Assembly (NCBI GenBank): GCA_048498155.1
Contig: JBEHYN010000042.1
Span: forward strand, 1-27,522
From: BOG-938 sp048498155
Lineage (GTDB): Bacteria; Pseudomonadota; Alphaproteobacteria; Caulobacterales; Caulobacteraceae
Length of the DNA: 27,522 nt
Reading direction: 5' to 3'
The position numbers were made by a program, and so were the translations under genes. Below, one piece after another: positions 14,893-23,487 of the stretch (its first letter is position 1; each line of letters begins with the position of its first letter). Below the pieces are notes generated by a model. That model did no database searches. It saw only the letters and a list, made by a program, of their open reading frames with translations, and was not told where the DNA came from.

Positions 14893-16662
14893 GTGGAACA
14901 CGGCGTTACCCCGGCCAATTACAAGGATCTGGTGCTGTTCCTGGCCACGGCCGGGGTGATCGTGCCCGTGTTTAAGCGGCTGAAGATCAGTCCGATCCTC
15001 GGCTTTTTGGCGGCGGGCGTGGCGCTGGGTCCTTACGGGCTGGGTGCAGCGTCGGCTGCCGCGCCGTGGCTGTCCCTATTCACCATCGACAATCCCAACG
15101 AGATCGCCCAGCTCGCCGAGCTCGGCGTGGTCTTCCTGATGTTCATGATCGGCTTGGAGTTGTCGTGGGAGCGCCTGCGCCTGCTGCGCCGACTGGTGTT
15201 CGGCCTGGGCGGGGCTCAGATGGTGCTCAGCGCCCTGGCGCTGGGATTCGTGGCGGCGGCCTTTGGCCAGCCGCCTGCGGCCGCGGCAGTGATCGGCATG
15301 GCCCTGGCATTGTCGTCCACGGCGATCATCGTGCCGGCCCTGGTGGAGCGCAAACGGCTCCATTCCGACGTGGGACGTGCGGCCTTCTCGGTGCTGCTGT
15401 TTCAGGACTTGGCCGTCGCTCCGGTCCTGGTGGCGGTCTCGCTTCTGCGCGGCCGCGCCCATCCCCTGGGCATGGAATTCGCCATGGCCGTGACGGCGGC
15501 GGTCGCCACGCCGATCCTCATCCTGCTGGTCGGTCGCGCGGTGCTGCGCCCCATGCTCAAATCGGTAGCGCGGGCCAAGAGCCAGGAGCTGTTCATGGCC
15601 GCCTGCCTGCTGGTGGTGATCGGTGCGGGCCTGGCCTCCGCTGCGGCCGGCCAATCGATGGCCCTGGGCGCCTTCATTGCCGGACTTCTGCTGGCCGAGA
15701 CCGAGTTTCGCCACGAGGCGGAGGTGACCATCGAGCCATTCAAGGGCCTTCTGCTCGGCCTGTTTTTTCTGTCGGTCGGCATTGGGGTGGACGTTGAGCT
15801 TCTATCGCGCCGGCCGCTGGAGATACTCGGCGGCGTGGCGGCCCTGATCCTGTTCAAGGCGGCGGTCACCGCTGGTCTGGTCAAGCTGGCGGGGCGGCCG
15901 ATCAGGCGGGCGGTTGAGATCGGCTTGATCCTGTCGGCCGGGGGCGAATTCGTGTTCGTGGTTATGGCCCAGGCGACCGGATCGGGCCTGATCGGCCGTG
16001 AGGCGGCCCAAGCCCTGGTGCTGATCGCCACCCTGTCCATGTTCGCTATTCCTGCGCTCATCGCCCTGGGCGAGCGGATCGGCCGCGCCGCCGCCCGCGC
16101 CCGGCTCCCTGCCGAGCCCCAGGACGGATTGCCGGAGGGGGCTAAGGTGCTGGTGGTGGGCTACGGCCGCGTGGGATTGATGGTGGCCGACATGCTGGAC
16201 AGTCACCAGATCCTTTGGGTCGCAGTGGACCAGGACCCTCGGCTGGTGGAGGCTGGACGCAGGCGCGGTCACGCCGTGTTTTTCGGCGACGCCGCCCGAG
16301 CCGAGTTCCTCGCCCGCTGTGGCCTGGATGACGCCCTGGCCGTAGTGGTGACGATGGACGCGCCCGAGGCCGTGGAGGCGGTGGTCGCCACAGCCCGTGC
16401 AGCCCGGCCCCAGATGGTCATCGTCGCCCGCGCCCGCGATGCGCGCCAGGCCGGGAGGCTTTATGAACTGGGCGCTACCGAGGCCGTGCCCGAGACGGTG
16501 GAGGCCAGCCTACAGTTGTCCGAAGCCCTGCTGGTGGACATCGGCGTGCCCATGGGCCTGGTGATCGCCTCGGTGCACGAGAAGCGCGATGAAATCCGCA
16601 AGGCGCTAAACCGGCCAGACGCCCTCGGCGCCCGCGTACGCAAGGCGCGCGACAGGCTTTAG
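14893..16662 (+). CDS. KefB/KefC-like monovalent cation:proton antiporter (CPA2 family)
   Basis: A 589-residue inner-membrane antiporter that would exchange K+ (or Na+) for protons. The first roughly 400 residues form about 12 hydrophobic helices with CPA2-type signatures (ISPILGFLAAGVALGPYGLG, AELGVVFLMFMIGLELSWERL, MALALSSTAIIVPAL, LLFQDLAVAPVLV). A cytoplasmic RCK/TrkA-N domain follows from about residue 415, with its nucleotide-binding VVGYGRVG. The GTG at 14893 is the first codon after an in-frame TGA at 14890 and has AAGGCG 8 bases upstream. No ancillary kefF/kefG-like gene is adjacent. Its stop overlaps the accC stop on the opposite strand by four bases. Ion preference and glutathione control cannot be read from the sequence. 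Confidence 0.92.
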   Translation: MEHGVTPANYKDLVLFLATAGVIVPVFKRLKISPILGFLAAGVALGPYGLGAASAAAPWLSLFTIDNPNEIAQLAELGVVFLMFMIGLELSWERLRLLRRLVFGLGGAQMVLSALALGFVAAAFGQPPAAAAVIGMALALSSTAIIVPALVERKRLHSDVGRAAFSVLLFQDLAVAPVLVAVSLLRGRAHPLGMEFAMAVTAAVATPILILLVGRAVLRPMLKSVARAKSQELFMAACLLVVIGAGLASAAAGQSMALGAFIAGLLLAETEFRHEAEVTIEPFKGLLLGLFFLSVGIGVDVELLSRRPLEILGGVAALILFKAAVTAGLVKLAGRPIRRAVEIGLILSAGGEFVFVVMAQATGSGLIGREAAQALVLIATLSMFAIPALIALGERIGRAAARARLPAEPQDGLPEGAKVLVVGYGRVGLMVADMLDSHQILWVAVDQDPRLVEAGRRRGHAVFFGDAARAEFLARCGLDDALAVVVTMDAPEAVEAVVATARAARPQMVIVARARDARQAGRLYELGATEAVPETVEASLQLSEALLVDIGVPMGLVIASVHEKRDEIRKALNRPDALGARVRKARDRL

Positions 16663-18014
16663 ATTCCTGCGCCTGCCTGGGTTTCGATCCATTTTTCCAG
16701 CCAGTGGATGTTGTACTCGCCGGTCTGGAAATCGGGCTGGCCAAGCAGGTCCTGGAACAGTGGAATGGTCGTCTCCACCCCGCCCACCACCATTTCGGCA
16801 AGGCATCGGCGCAGGCGCGCCAGGCATTCGGGGCGATCTCGTCCGTGTACGATCAATTTGCCGATCAGGCTGTCGTAATAGGGCGGGATGACGTAGCCGG
16901 CGTAGAGCGCCGAATCCAGGCGAACGCCCAGGCCGCCGGGCGCATGCAGGTCGGTGACTAGGCCCGGAGACGCGGCGAAGGTGCGCGGGTTCTCGGCGTT
17001 GATGCGGCATTCGATGGCGTGGCCCTCGAACACGATGTCCTTCTGAGTGAAGGATAGGGGCAGGCCGGCGGCGATACGGATCTGCTCACGCACGAGGTCT
17101 ATGCCGGTGACAGCCTCGGTGACTGGATGCTCCACCTGAAGGCGAGTGTTCATCTCGATAAAGAAGAACTCCCCGTCCTCGTACAGGAACTCGATGGTGC
17201 CCACGCCGAGGTAGCCGATAGCCTTGATGGCATCGACCACCACCTTGCCGATCTTGGCGCGCATGGCGGCGTCGATCACCGGCGAGGGGGCTTCCTCCAG
17301 CACCTTCTGGTGGCGGCGTTGCAAGGAGCAGTCCCGTTCGCCCAGGTGGCAGACATTACCGAAGCTGTCGGCGATCACCTGCAGCTCGACGTGCCGGGGC
17401 TTTTGCAGATAGCGCTCCATATAGACCGCATCGTCGCCGAAGGCGGCCTTGGCCTCCGAGCGGGCGGTGGACACCGCCTCGTGCAGGCTTGCTCGGTTCA
17501 GGGCCACCTTCATGCCCCGGCCCCCGCCCCCGGCGGCGGCCTTGATCAGCACCGGAAAGCCGATGTGCTCGGCGGCGGCCAGGGCCTCCGCTTCGCTGGT
17601 CAATGCCCCGTCCGATCCCGGCACGACTGGAATGCCGGCGTCCTTGACCGTCTGCTTGGCGCTGATCTTGTCGCCCATGACGCGGATGTGCTCGGGCTTG
17701 GGTCCGATGAAGGTCATGCCGTGGGCCTGCACCACCTCGGCGAAGGTGGCGTTCTCCGACAAGAAGCCATAGCCCGGGTGAATCGCCTGGGCGCCGGTCA
17801 GCTCGGCAGCGGCGATAATCGAGGGGATGTTCAGATAGCTCTTGGCCGCCGAGGGCGGACCGATGCAGACGCTCTCGTCAGCCAGGCGCACATGCATAGC
17901 GCTGGCGTCAGCCTGGGAATGCACGGCGACGGTGGCGATGCCCATCTCCTTGCACGCCCGGTGCACCCGAAGGGCGATCTCGCCTCGGTTGGCGATGAGA
18001 ATCTTGTCGAACAT
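16659..18014 (-). CDS. accC: Acetyl-CoA carboxylase, biotin carboxylase subunit
   Basis: A 451-residue cytoplasmic enzyme that carboxylates biotin on the carrier protein using ATP and bicarbonate, starting fatty-acid synthesis. The N-terminal domain begins FDKILIANRGEIALRVHRAC. The ATP-grasp domain has the glycine-rich loop KAAAGGGGRGMKVA, the ERDCSLQRRHQKVLEE segment and the metal/substrate motif FIEMNTRLQVEHPVTE. Length matches the E. coli subunit. It is the last gene of the accA-accD-accB-accC series and starts 2 bases after accB. No intrinsic terminator is seen after it; the gene runs into the convergent antiporter gene. Confidence 0.97.
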   Translation of the reverse strand: MFDKILIANRGEIALRVHRACKEMGIATVAVHSQADASAMHVRLADESVCIGPPSAAKSYLNIPSIIAAAELTGAQAIHPGYGFLSENATFAEVVQAHGMTFIGPKPEHIRVMGDKISAKQTVKDAGIPVVPGSDGALTSEAEALAAAEHIGFPVLIKAAAGGGGRGMKVALNRASLHEAVSTARSEAKAAFGDDAVYMERYLQKPRHVELQVIADSFGNVCHLGERDCSLQRRHQKVLEEAPSPVIDAAMRAKIGKVVVDAIKAIGYLGVGTIEFLYEDGEFFFIEMNTRLQVEHPVTEAVTGIDLVREQIRIAAGLPLSFTQKDIVFEGHAIECRINAENPRTFAASPGLVTDLHAPGGLGVRLDSALYAGYVIPPYYDSLIGKLIVHGRDRPECLARLRRCLAEMVVGGVETTIPLFQDLLGQPDFQTGEYNIHWLEKWIETQAGAGI

Positions 18015-18016
18015 GG

Positions 18017-18484
18017 CTACTCGATCACGGCCAGGGGCTGGCCGTATTCCACCGGTTGGCCGTCGGCCACCAGAATGGCGCGCACGATGCCTGCCCTAGG
18101 GGCGGCGATGGCGTTCATGGTCTTCATGGCTTCGATGATCAGAAGGGTCTGGCCCGCGCTCACCCTATCGCCGACCTTGACGAAGGGCGGAGATTCCGGC
18201 TGGGCTTGCAGATAGGCGGCGCCGACCATGGGCGAATTGACCACTTCGCCCGCCGGCAGGGATTCGGTGGAGGTCACGCCCGACGCGGCCGCTGTTGGAG
18301 CGGCGGCGGGCGTCGCGACCTGCATGGCGACGGGGGCGGCGGCGACCACATTCAGCGTGCGCACGACGCGAATTCTCAAATCTCCGCGCTGCACCTCGAT
18401 CTCGCTCAGGCCCGTTTCCTCAAGCGCCGCCGCAAGCTTTTTAACGGCGGTCAGGTCGAACGGATCGGTCGGTTTTTCGGACAT
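18017..18484 (-). CDS. accB: Biotin carboxyl carrier protein of acetyl-CoA carboxylase
   Basis: A 155-residue carrier that shuttles carboxybiotin between AccC and the AccA-AccD carboxyltransferase. The N-terminal part is LTAVKKLAAALEETGLSEIEV. A flexible Ala/Pro-rich linker covers about residues 45-80, and the biotinyl domain has Lys121 in the canonical EAMKTMN motif. It includes the thumb-like insertion of true BCCPs around residues 91-100 (YLQAQPESPP). It lies 44 bases downstream of accD and 2 bases upstream of accC. Confidence 0.96.
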   Translation of the reverse strand: MSEKPTDPFDLTAVKKLAAALEETGLSEIEVQRGDLRIRVVRTLNVVAAAPVAMQVATPAAAPTAAASGVTSTESLPAGEVVNSPMVGAAYLQAQPESPPFVKVGDRVSAGQTLLIIEAMKTMNAIAAPRAGIVRAILVADGQPVEYGQPLAVIE

Positions 18485-18528
18485 TGCCTATCAGCCTTTG
18501 TTTCGTTCAGGCGGTCGAGCTCGGAGCC

Positions 18529-19506
18529 TCAGGCGATCCGGGCGCGGCCCCGCATCAGGGTTCCGAGAATCGAGCCTAGCACTTGGCGCAATTCCTTGCG
18601 GTGGACAACCCGGTCGATCATGCCCTTTTCCAACAGGAACTCTGAACGCTGGAAGCCCGGCGGCAGGGTCTGGCGGATGGTCTGCTCGATTACCCGCGCG
18701 CCGGCGAAGCCGATCAGGGCGTTTGGCTCGGCGATGTGGATGTCGCCCAGCATGGCGTAGGACGCGGTCACGCCCCCCGTGGTCGGGTCGGTCAGCACCA
18801 CAATATAAGGCAGGCGGGCCTGTTTCAGCGATTGGATGGCCAAGGTGGTGCGGGCCATCTGCATCAGCGACAGGGCCCCCTCCTGCATGCGCGCGCCGCC
18901 GGCCGCCGTGAACACCACAAGCGGAAAGCCGCGCTCAACGGCCGCGTCGGCGGCGGCGATGAAGGCCTCGCCGGCGGCCATGCCTAGGGAGCCGCCCATG
19001 AAGGCGAAGTCCTGCACCAACGCAACGGCGCTCACGCCGTCAATCTTGCCGGCGGCTATGGCCATGGCGTCGCGCTCGTTGGTGGCCTTACGGGCGGCCG
19101 CCAAGCGTTCGGCGTAGGATTTGTCGTCGCTGAAGTTCAGGGGATCGTCCGCCACCTTGGGCGTGGGCAGCAAGTCGTAGGTGCCGCCGTCGAAGGTGAA
19201 GGTGAAGCGCAGGGCTGGGCCGATGCGCAAATGGCGGCCCGCTGGCGTCACCCACAGGGCGTTGTCCAGGTCTGGCCGATAGAGCATCTCTCCCGTGTCG
19301 GGGACCTTGACCCACAGGCCGTCCGGACCGGTGGAGCGCTTGGCGAACATCTTGCGGATGCCCGGCGCGATCTTCGACAACCAGTCCATGCGGTTGCGCG
19401 GGGGCGGCGGAGCAGCCGGAATGCCTGGGGGCTGGGGTTGAGCCTGTAGGGACGGCGCCGCCTGGGCCGGGGCGGGGGGCGGCGCGGTTTTGGGAGGCTT
19501 GCTCAT
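18529..19506 (-). CDS. accD: Acetyl-CoA carboxylase carboxyltransferase beta subunit, cysteine-free
   Basis: A 325-residue subunit that, with AccA, transfers CO2 from carboxybiotin to acetyl-CoA to give malonyl-CoA. The crotonase-fold core is intact (FAFMGGSLGMAAGE, GGARMQEGALSLMQMARTT, TTGGVTASYAMLGD, IGFAGARVIEQTIRQ). The N-terminal zinc-ribbon region is recognisable (LWVKVPDTGEMLYR, LWVTPAGRHLRIG), but the four zinc-ligand positions are Val68, Thr71, Thr87 and Gly90. The whole protein contains no cysteine. Residues 1-37 are an added Pro/Ala-rich stretch. The start is supported by a four-base ATGA overlap with the accA stop. Degenerate ribbons are known in some alphaproteobacterial AccD proteins, so loss of zinc need not mean loss of function. 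Confidence 0.95.
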   Translation of the reverse strand: MSKPPKTAPPPAPAQAAPSLQAQPQPPGIPAAPPPPRNRMDWLSKIAPGIRKMFAKRSTGPDGLWVKVPDTGEMLYRPDLDNALWVTPAGRHLRIGPALRFTFTFDGGTYDLLPTPKVADDPLNFSDDKSYAERLAAARKATNERDAMAIAAGKIDGVSAVALVQDFAFMGGSLGMAAGEAFIAAADAAVERGFPLVVFTAAGGARMQEGALSLMQMARTTLAIQSLKQARLPYIVVLTDPTTGGVTASYAMLGDIHIAEPNALIGFAGARVIEQTIRQTLPPGFQRSEFLLEKGMIDRVVHRKELRQVLGSILGTLMRGRARIA

Positions 19507-20507
19507 GGCGAACCCTTCAGGCCGCGACCGATGGCGTAGAACCGCTCAGCCCTCTGCTTGCGCAGCTGATCCGGGCTAAGGTCCATCAGCGCCTTCAGCT
19601 CCGCCTCGATGGTGTCGCCCACCGCGGCAATGGCTGCTTGCGGCTCGGAATGGGCGCCGCCGGCCGGTTCGGGCACGATGCGGTCGATAATCTTTAGCTC
19701 GAGCAAGTCATTGGCGGTGATCTTCATGGCCGCCGCCGCATCCTTGGCCTTCGACCCGTCGCGCCAAAGGATAGACGCGCAACCCTCCGGCGAGATCACC
19801 GAGTAGATCGAGTGCTGCAGCATCAGCACCTTATTGGCCCCGGCCAGGGCGATGGCCCCGCCCGAACCGCCCTCGCCGGTGATGGTGGCGATCATGGGCA
19901 CGCCCAAGGTCAGGCCCCGTTCGGTGGAGCGAGCGATGGCCTCAGATTGCCCGCGTTCCTCGGCGTCGATGCCGGGATAGGCGCCGGGGGTATCGACGAA
20001 GGTCAGCACCGGCAGGTTGAAACGCTCGGCCAGGTCCATCAGGCGCACGGCCTTGCGATAGCCTTCCGGGCGGGCCATTCCGAAATTGTGCTTCACCCGA
20101 CTGGGGGTGTCGGCGCCCTTCTCGTGGCCCATCACCACCACGGGAATGCCGCGAAAACGCCCCAGACCGCCGACGATGGCTTGGTCGTCGGCGAATTTTC
20201 GGTCGCCGCGCAGCTCGACGAACTCATCGATCAGCCCGGCCAGATAGTCGACGAAGTGAGGGCGCTGGGGATGGCGAGCGACTTCGGTCTCCTGCCAGGC
20301 GTCCAGGTGTTGATAGGCCTGGCGGCGAATCTGCACCAAGCCCGCGCGCAGGGCGGCGATCTCAGAATCCACCGCGTCCGACCCTGCCGTGTGGATCAGC
20401 TCGGACAGCTCGTCGATCTTGGCTTCGACGTCGGCGATGGGCTGTTCAAAATCGAGATAATGGCGTTTGGGCGTGAGCCCCGCGCCGCTCTCTGTACTCA
20501 TAGTCAT
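19503..20507 (-). CDS. accA: Acetyl-CoA carboxylase carboxyltransferase alpha subunit
   Basis: A 334-residue subunit that binds carboxybiotin and completes the carboxyltransferase with AccD. Typical AccA features include the N-terminal helical segment YLDFEQPIADVEAKIDEL, FVELRGDRKFADDQAIVGG, GRFRGIPVVVMGHEKG, NFGMARPEGYRKAVRLM, FVDTPGAYPG, ITGEGGSGGAIA and SVISPEGCASILW. The ATG at 20507 is followed by a second ATG two codons later, and a GGAGA stretch lies upstream. It begins 55 bases after the FecR-like gene on the same strand, so it could share transcripts with the sigma/anti-sigma pair or have its own promoter in that gap. Confidence 0.96.
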   Translation of the reverse strand: MTMSTESGAGLTPKRHYLDFEQPIADVEAKIDELSELIHTAGSDAVDSEIAALRAGLVQIRRQAYQHLDAWQETEVARHPQRPHFVDYLAGLIDEFVELRGDRKFADDQAIVGGLGRFRGIPVVVMGHEKGADTPSRVKHNFGMARPEGYRKAVRLMDLAERFNLPVLTFVDTPGAYPGIDAEERGQSEAIARSTERGLTLGVPMIATITGEGGSGGAIALAGANKVLMLQHSIYSVISPEGCASILWRDGSKAKDAAAAMKITANDLLELKIIDRIVPEPAGGAHSEPQAAIAAVGDTIEAELKALMDLSPDQLRKQRAERFYAIGRGLKGSP

Positions 20508-20562
20508 AAAAATGCGTCTCCGACGAAATGGGGAGTTTGTTTGGAGATTGGCGAATAAGGAC

Positions 20563-20874
20563 CTAGGCGGCCGCTGGTTTGCGGCGTTTGAGGCTTTGGG
20601 AAACTACGCCCGCGCCTGCGCCCAAAACCACCACTAGGCAGGCGGCCGCAGCCGTGATCACAAGTTTCTGGCGGCGTTGCTTTTGCGCGCGGATCGCCTT
20701 GCACGCCGGACCTAGCCGCTCCCAGATTCGGGTGGCGGCGTCGAAGGCCTTGCGATTGGCCGGGTGCGCCGATAGCCAGGCGCGGAACTCCGATTCCAGC
20801 TCGGGCATGCGCTCGGGGCGCTGCAGGGCGGCCAACCATTCGCCGGCCCGCGCCTGGGCGTTGATTTCGGTCAT
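20563..20874 (-). CDS. Short FecR-like (DUF4880) membrane protein, possible anti-sigma factor without periplasmic domain
   Basis: A 103-residue protein with an N-terminal segment like that of FecR regulators (AQARAGEWLAALQ, FRAWLSAHPANRKAFDAATRIWERL). A basic stretch and one membrane helix follow at about residues 72-92 (LVITAAAACLVVVLGAGAG), and the protein stops after SQSLKRRKPAAA. A normal FecR protein has roughly 200 more residues in the periplasm, and these are missing. I chose the ATG at 20874, 17 bases after the sigma factor stop; an in-frame ATG at 20910 overlaps the sigma gene and would add 12 residues. The role, restraint of the sigma factor encoded just upstream, is inferred from position and domain. 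Confidence 0.8.
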   Translation of the reverse strand: MTEINAQARAGEWLAALQRPERMPELESEFRAWLSAHPANRKAFDAATRIWERLGPACKAIRAQKQRRQKLVITAAAACLVVVLGAGAGVVSQSLKRRKPAAA

Positions 20875-20891
20875 GGAGATATTGGACCCGC

Positions 20892-21518
20892 TCACCAGCC
20901 CTCCATCCATTCCTGCAGGAACAGCATCCCGCGCGCGAGTCGCTTTTCCACCGCGCTTTGCGAGAGACCGTGTTTGTCGGCGATCTGGGCGTAGGTCAGC
21001 CCGTCCAATCGCTGGGCCAGGACGATGTCCCGCGTCTTGGGGTCCATCGCCGCCAGTCCGGCCGTCAGCCGCTCGTGGCTGTCTTGGGCCGCCAGAGTCA
21101 CGTCGGCCTGGGGGGCGGGATCGACTGGATCAAAGGCCTCCAGCGGTACGGGCGACATGGGCGAGCGCTTATGCCGACGCGCCTTATCAATCGCCTGGTT
21201 GACGGCGGTGCGTCGCAGGAAGGCTTCCGGATCGCGCACGAACTGTGCGCGGCGGTAAAGCTCGAACTTGAGCAGAGCGTCCTGAACAAGGTCCTCGGCG
21301 TCGTGGACCGATTGGCCCTTCTTGCGCAGCAGTCCGCGCAGGCGCTGGGTCATTTCAGCCAGGGTCTCGATGGCGCCGCGTCGCACTGGGGCGATTTCGC
21401 GCGCCCCGGCCAATAGGTCACGTAGCTGCGCGGGCAGGACGGAGTCGTCGCGGGCCGATGCGGCGCGATTCGCGCCGGCGCGGGGGACGACATCGCCAAT
21501 CCTTCCAGCCCTGGGCAT
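20892..21518 (-). CDS. ECF-type RNA polymerase sigma factor (FecI-like)
   Basis: A sigma-70 family protein of up to 208 residues. Region 2 lies around residues 52-115 (HDAEDLVQDALLKFELYRRA, DPEAFLRRTAVNQAIDKARR). Region 4 lies around 150-202 (MDPKTRDIVLAQRLDGLTYA, QIADKHGLSQSAVEKRLARG). The first 40-45 residues do not resemble the family, so the real start may be internal; a GTG at about codon 45 (VRRGAIETLAEM) is one candidate. It is followed directly by the FecR-like gene, a common sigma/anti-sigma order, and diverges from the GH39 glycosidase gene, which could be one of its targets. Confidence 0.88.
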   Translation of the reverse strand: MPRAGRIGDVVPRAGANRAASARDDSVLPAQLRDLLAGAREIAPVRRGAIETLAEMTQRLRGLLRKKGQSVHDAEDLVQDALLKFELYRRAQFVRDPEAFLRRTAVNQAIDKARRHKRSPMSPVPLEAFDPVDPAPQADVTLAAQDSHERLTAGLAAMDPKTRDIVLAQRLDGLTYAQIADKHGLSQSAVEKRLARGMLFLQEWMEGW

Positions 21519-21709
21519 TCAAAAACTCCGACAGCGACGGCCTGCTCAGCCGCCCCGTGACAGGCGCCTCATACAGGAAGACGAATTTGCAGGCCAATCC
21601 CCCATCAAGAATCGCAATTAATTGATCCCACTTTTTAGCCGGTCATCCCGGTGATTGAACGCTAACATATGCGCGCAGCCAAAGAGCTGTGGATCAGGGA
21701 GGGGACAGG

Positions 21710-23395
21710 ATGATGAAGTTGCTCGTGGGCGCGGTGATTGCCGCCTTGGCGCTCAGCGCCGCAGCCTTGGCGCAAAGCCTGCCCCTGGACCGCCCCGTTT
21801 CCATCACCGTGGACCTGAACCACCCGGTCGGCGCCTACAAACCGATCTACGCCTGGTTCGGCTATGACGAGGCCAATTACACCACCGCCCCGGCCGGCAA
21901 GGCCCTGCTGGCTGAGTTGCACGATCTCAGCCCCGGCCCTGTGCACATCCGCGCGCACAATCTGCTGACCTCCGGTGACGGGGTTCCCGCGCTGAAGTGG
22001 AGCTCCACCAACGTCTATACCGAGGACGCGAACGGCAAGCCGGTCTATGACTTCCGCATCCTGGACGGCATCTTCGACGCCTACAAAGCCGCTGGGATCA
22101 GTCCAATGGTCGAGCTGGGCTTCATGCCCCAGGACCTGGCTCGAGGATCTGGTCCCTATCATGCCCTGTATCCCGCGCGGATCGAGGGTACGACGGTGCA
22201 GAACCCGCCCAAGGACTATGCCAAATGGCGCGAGTTGATCCGCGTCGTGGTCGCCCATCTGGCCGACCGCTATGGCGCCGCCAATGTCCGCCAATGGTAT
22301 TTTGAGGTGTGGAACGAGCCGGACCAAGGCTATTGGCACGGCACGGCGGCCGAGTACTTCAAGTTCTACGACTACACGGTCGCTGGGGTGCGCGCGGCCC
22401 TGCCGGGCGCCCTGGTCGGCGGCCCGGCCACCACCGGACCTTCAAAGGCTTCGGCCGGCAAGTTTCTAGCCGATTTCCTGGGGCATGTGGCCAAGGACAA
22501 GAGCGCGGCCACGGGCGGGCCTATCCCCATGGACTTCATCTCTTTCCACGCCAAGGGCGCCCCCTCGATCGAGGATGGCCATGCCCGCATGGGCCTGATG
22601 AAGGAGCTGAAGGACACCGACCTGGGCTTCGCCGCCGTGGCGCGCTATCCCAAGTTTCGCAAACTGCCGATCATCATCAGCGAGGCCGATCCGGAAGGCT
22701 GCGCCGCCTGTTCGCCCGAGCGCGTGCCCGCCGACATCTATCGCAACAGCCCGATCTACCCAGCCTATACCGCCGCCGCCTACAAAGGGATGATCGACCT
22801 GCAGGCTCGGCGCGGGGTCAATCTGATGGCCATGCTCTCCTGGGCCTTCGAGTTCGAGGACCGGCCCTGGTTCGAGCAACTTCGCACCCTGTCGACCAAC
22901 GGCGTCGACAAGCCGGTGTTGAATTTCTTCCGCATGGCCGCCCAGATGAAGGGCGAGCGCGTGGCTGTGACTAGCACCGGCCAGGTTCCGCTCGATGAGA
23001 TCCTGACGCAGAGCGTGCGCGGCGCGTCCGATGTGGACGCCCTGGCCACCGTCGGCGGGCGTCAGGCGGCGATCCTGATGTGGAACTACCACGACGACGA
23101 AGCGCCCGCCCCGCCCGCGCCGGTGACCCTGGCGATCAAGGGGCTGCCCAGAACGGCGACGCGTGTGCTGATCACCCACTACCGCATCGACGAGACCCAC
23201 TCCAACGCCTACGCCGCCTGGCAAGCCATGGGCTCGCCCGCCGCGCCCACAGCGGCCCAGATCGTCCAGCTCAAGGCCAGGGGCGGGCTGGAGATGCTGC
23301 ATTCGCCGAGGTGGGCGGACGTGAAGGACGGACGGCTGACGTTGAAGTCGCCATTGCCCCGCCAGTCGGTGTCGCTGGTGACGGTGGGGTGGTAG
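21710..23395 (+). CDS. Secreted glycoside hydrolase family 39 (beta-xylosidase-like)
   Basis: A 561-residue exported glycosidase of the GH39 type, a retaining family that includes beta-xylosidases. Residues 1-22 are a signal peptide (MMKLLVGAVIAALALSAA, cleavage near ALA-QS). The acid/base is Glu203 in YFEVWNEPD and the nucleophile is Glu325 in PIIISEADPEGC; a spacing of about 120 residues suits the family. A beta-rich C-terminal domain follows the barrel. The ATG at 21710 (or the next codon) follows GGAGGGG at 21698-21704; an in-frame GTG at 21689 lies before that site and was rejected. It diverges from the FecI-like sigma gene across a gap of about 190 bases. Xylan or xylo-oligosaccharide use is likely, but the exact substrate is unproven. 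Confidence 0.9.
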   Translation: MMKLLVGAVIAALALSAAALAQSLPLDRPVSITVDLNHPVGAYKPIYAWFGYDEANYTTAPAGKALLAELHDLSPGPVHIRAHNLLTSGDGVPALKWSSTNVYTEDANGKPVYDFRILDGIFDAYKAAGISPMVELGFMPQDLARGSGPYHALYPARIEGTTVQNPPKDYAKWRELIRVVVAHLADRYGAANVRQWYFEVWNEPDQGYWHGTAAEYFKFYDYTVAGVRAALPGALVGGPATTGPSKASAGKFLADFLGHVAKDKSAATGGPIPMDFISFHAKGAPSIEDGHARMGLMKELKDTDLGFAAVARYPKFRKLPIIISEADPEGCAACSPERVPADIYRNSPIYPAYTAAAYKGMIDLQARRGVNLMAMLSWAFEFEDRPWFEQLRTLSTNGVDKPVLNFFRMAAQMKGERVAVTSTGQVPLDEILTQSVRGASDVDALATVGGRQAAILMWNYHDDEAPAPPAPVTLAIKGLPRTATRVLITHYRIDETHSNAYAAWQAMGSPAAPTAAQIVQLKARGGLEMLHSPRWADVKDGRLTLKSPLPRQSVSLVTVGW

Positions 23396-23487
23396 GATGG
23401 GTTTGCAGCCTAAGAAGGCCGAGCGATCAGAGAATCCTTTCTTTAACCGGCGTAGATTCTAACCAGCTCAGTAGGAGCTCGAAACAG

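Noticed and set aside
17127..18215. 362-codon plus-strand open frame opposite accC and accB
   Set aside because: Composition is typical of a shadow frame (His/Asp/Gly-rich) and both sense genes have full catalytic motifs.
19812..20558. 248-codon plus-strand open frame opposite accA
   Set aside because: A shadow of accA with no ribosome binding site and no recognisable domain.
23080..23487. Long N-terminal extension of the DUF488 frame into the GH39 gene
   Set aside because: The added part has no conservation-like features, and a good ribosome binding site lies just before the ATG at 23488.
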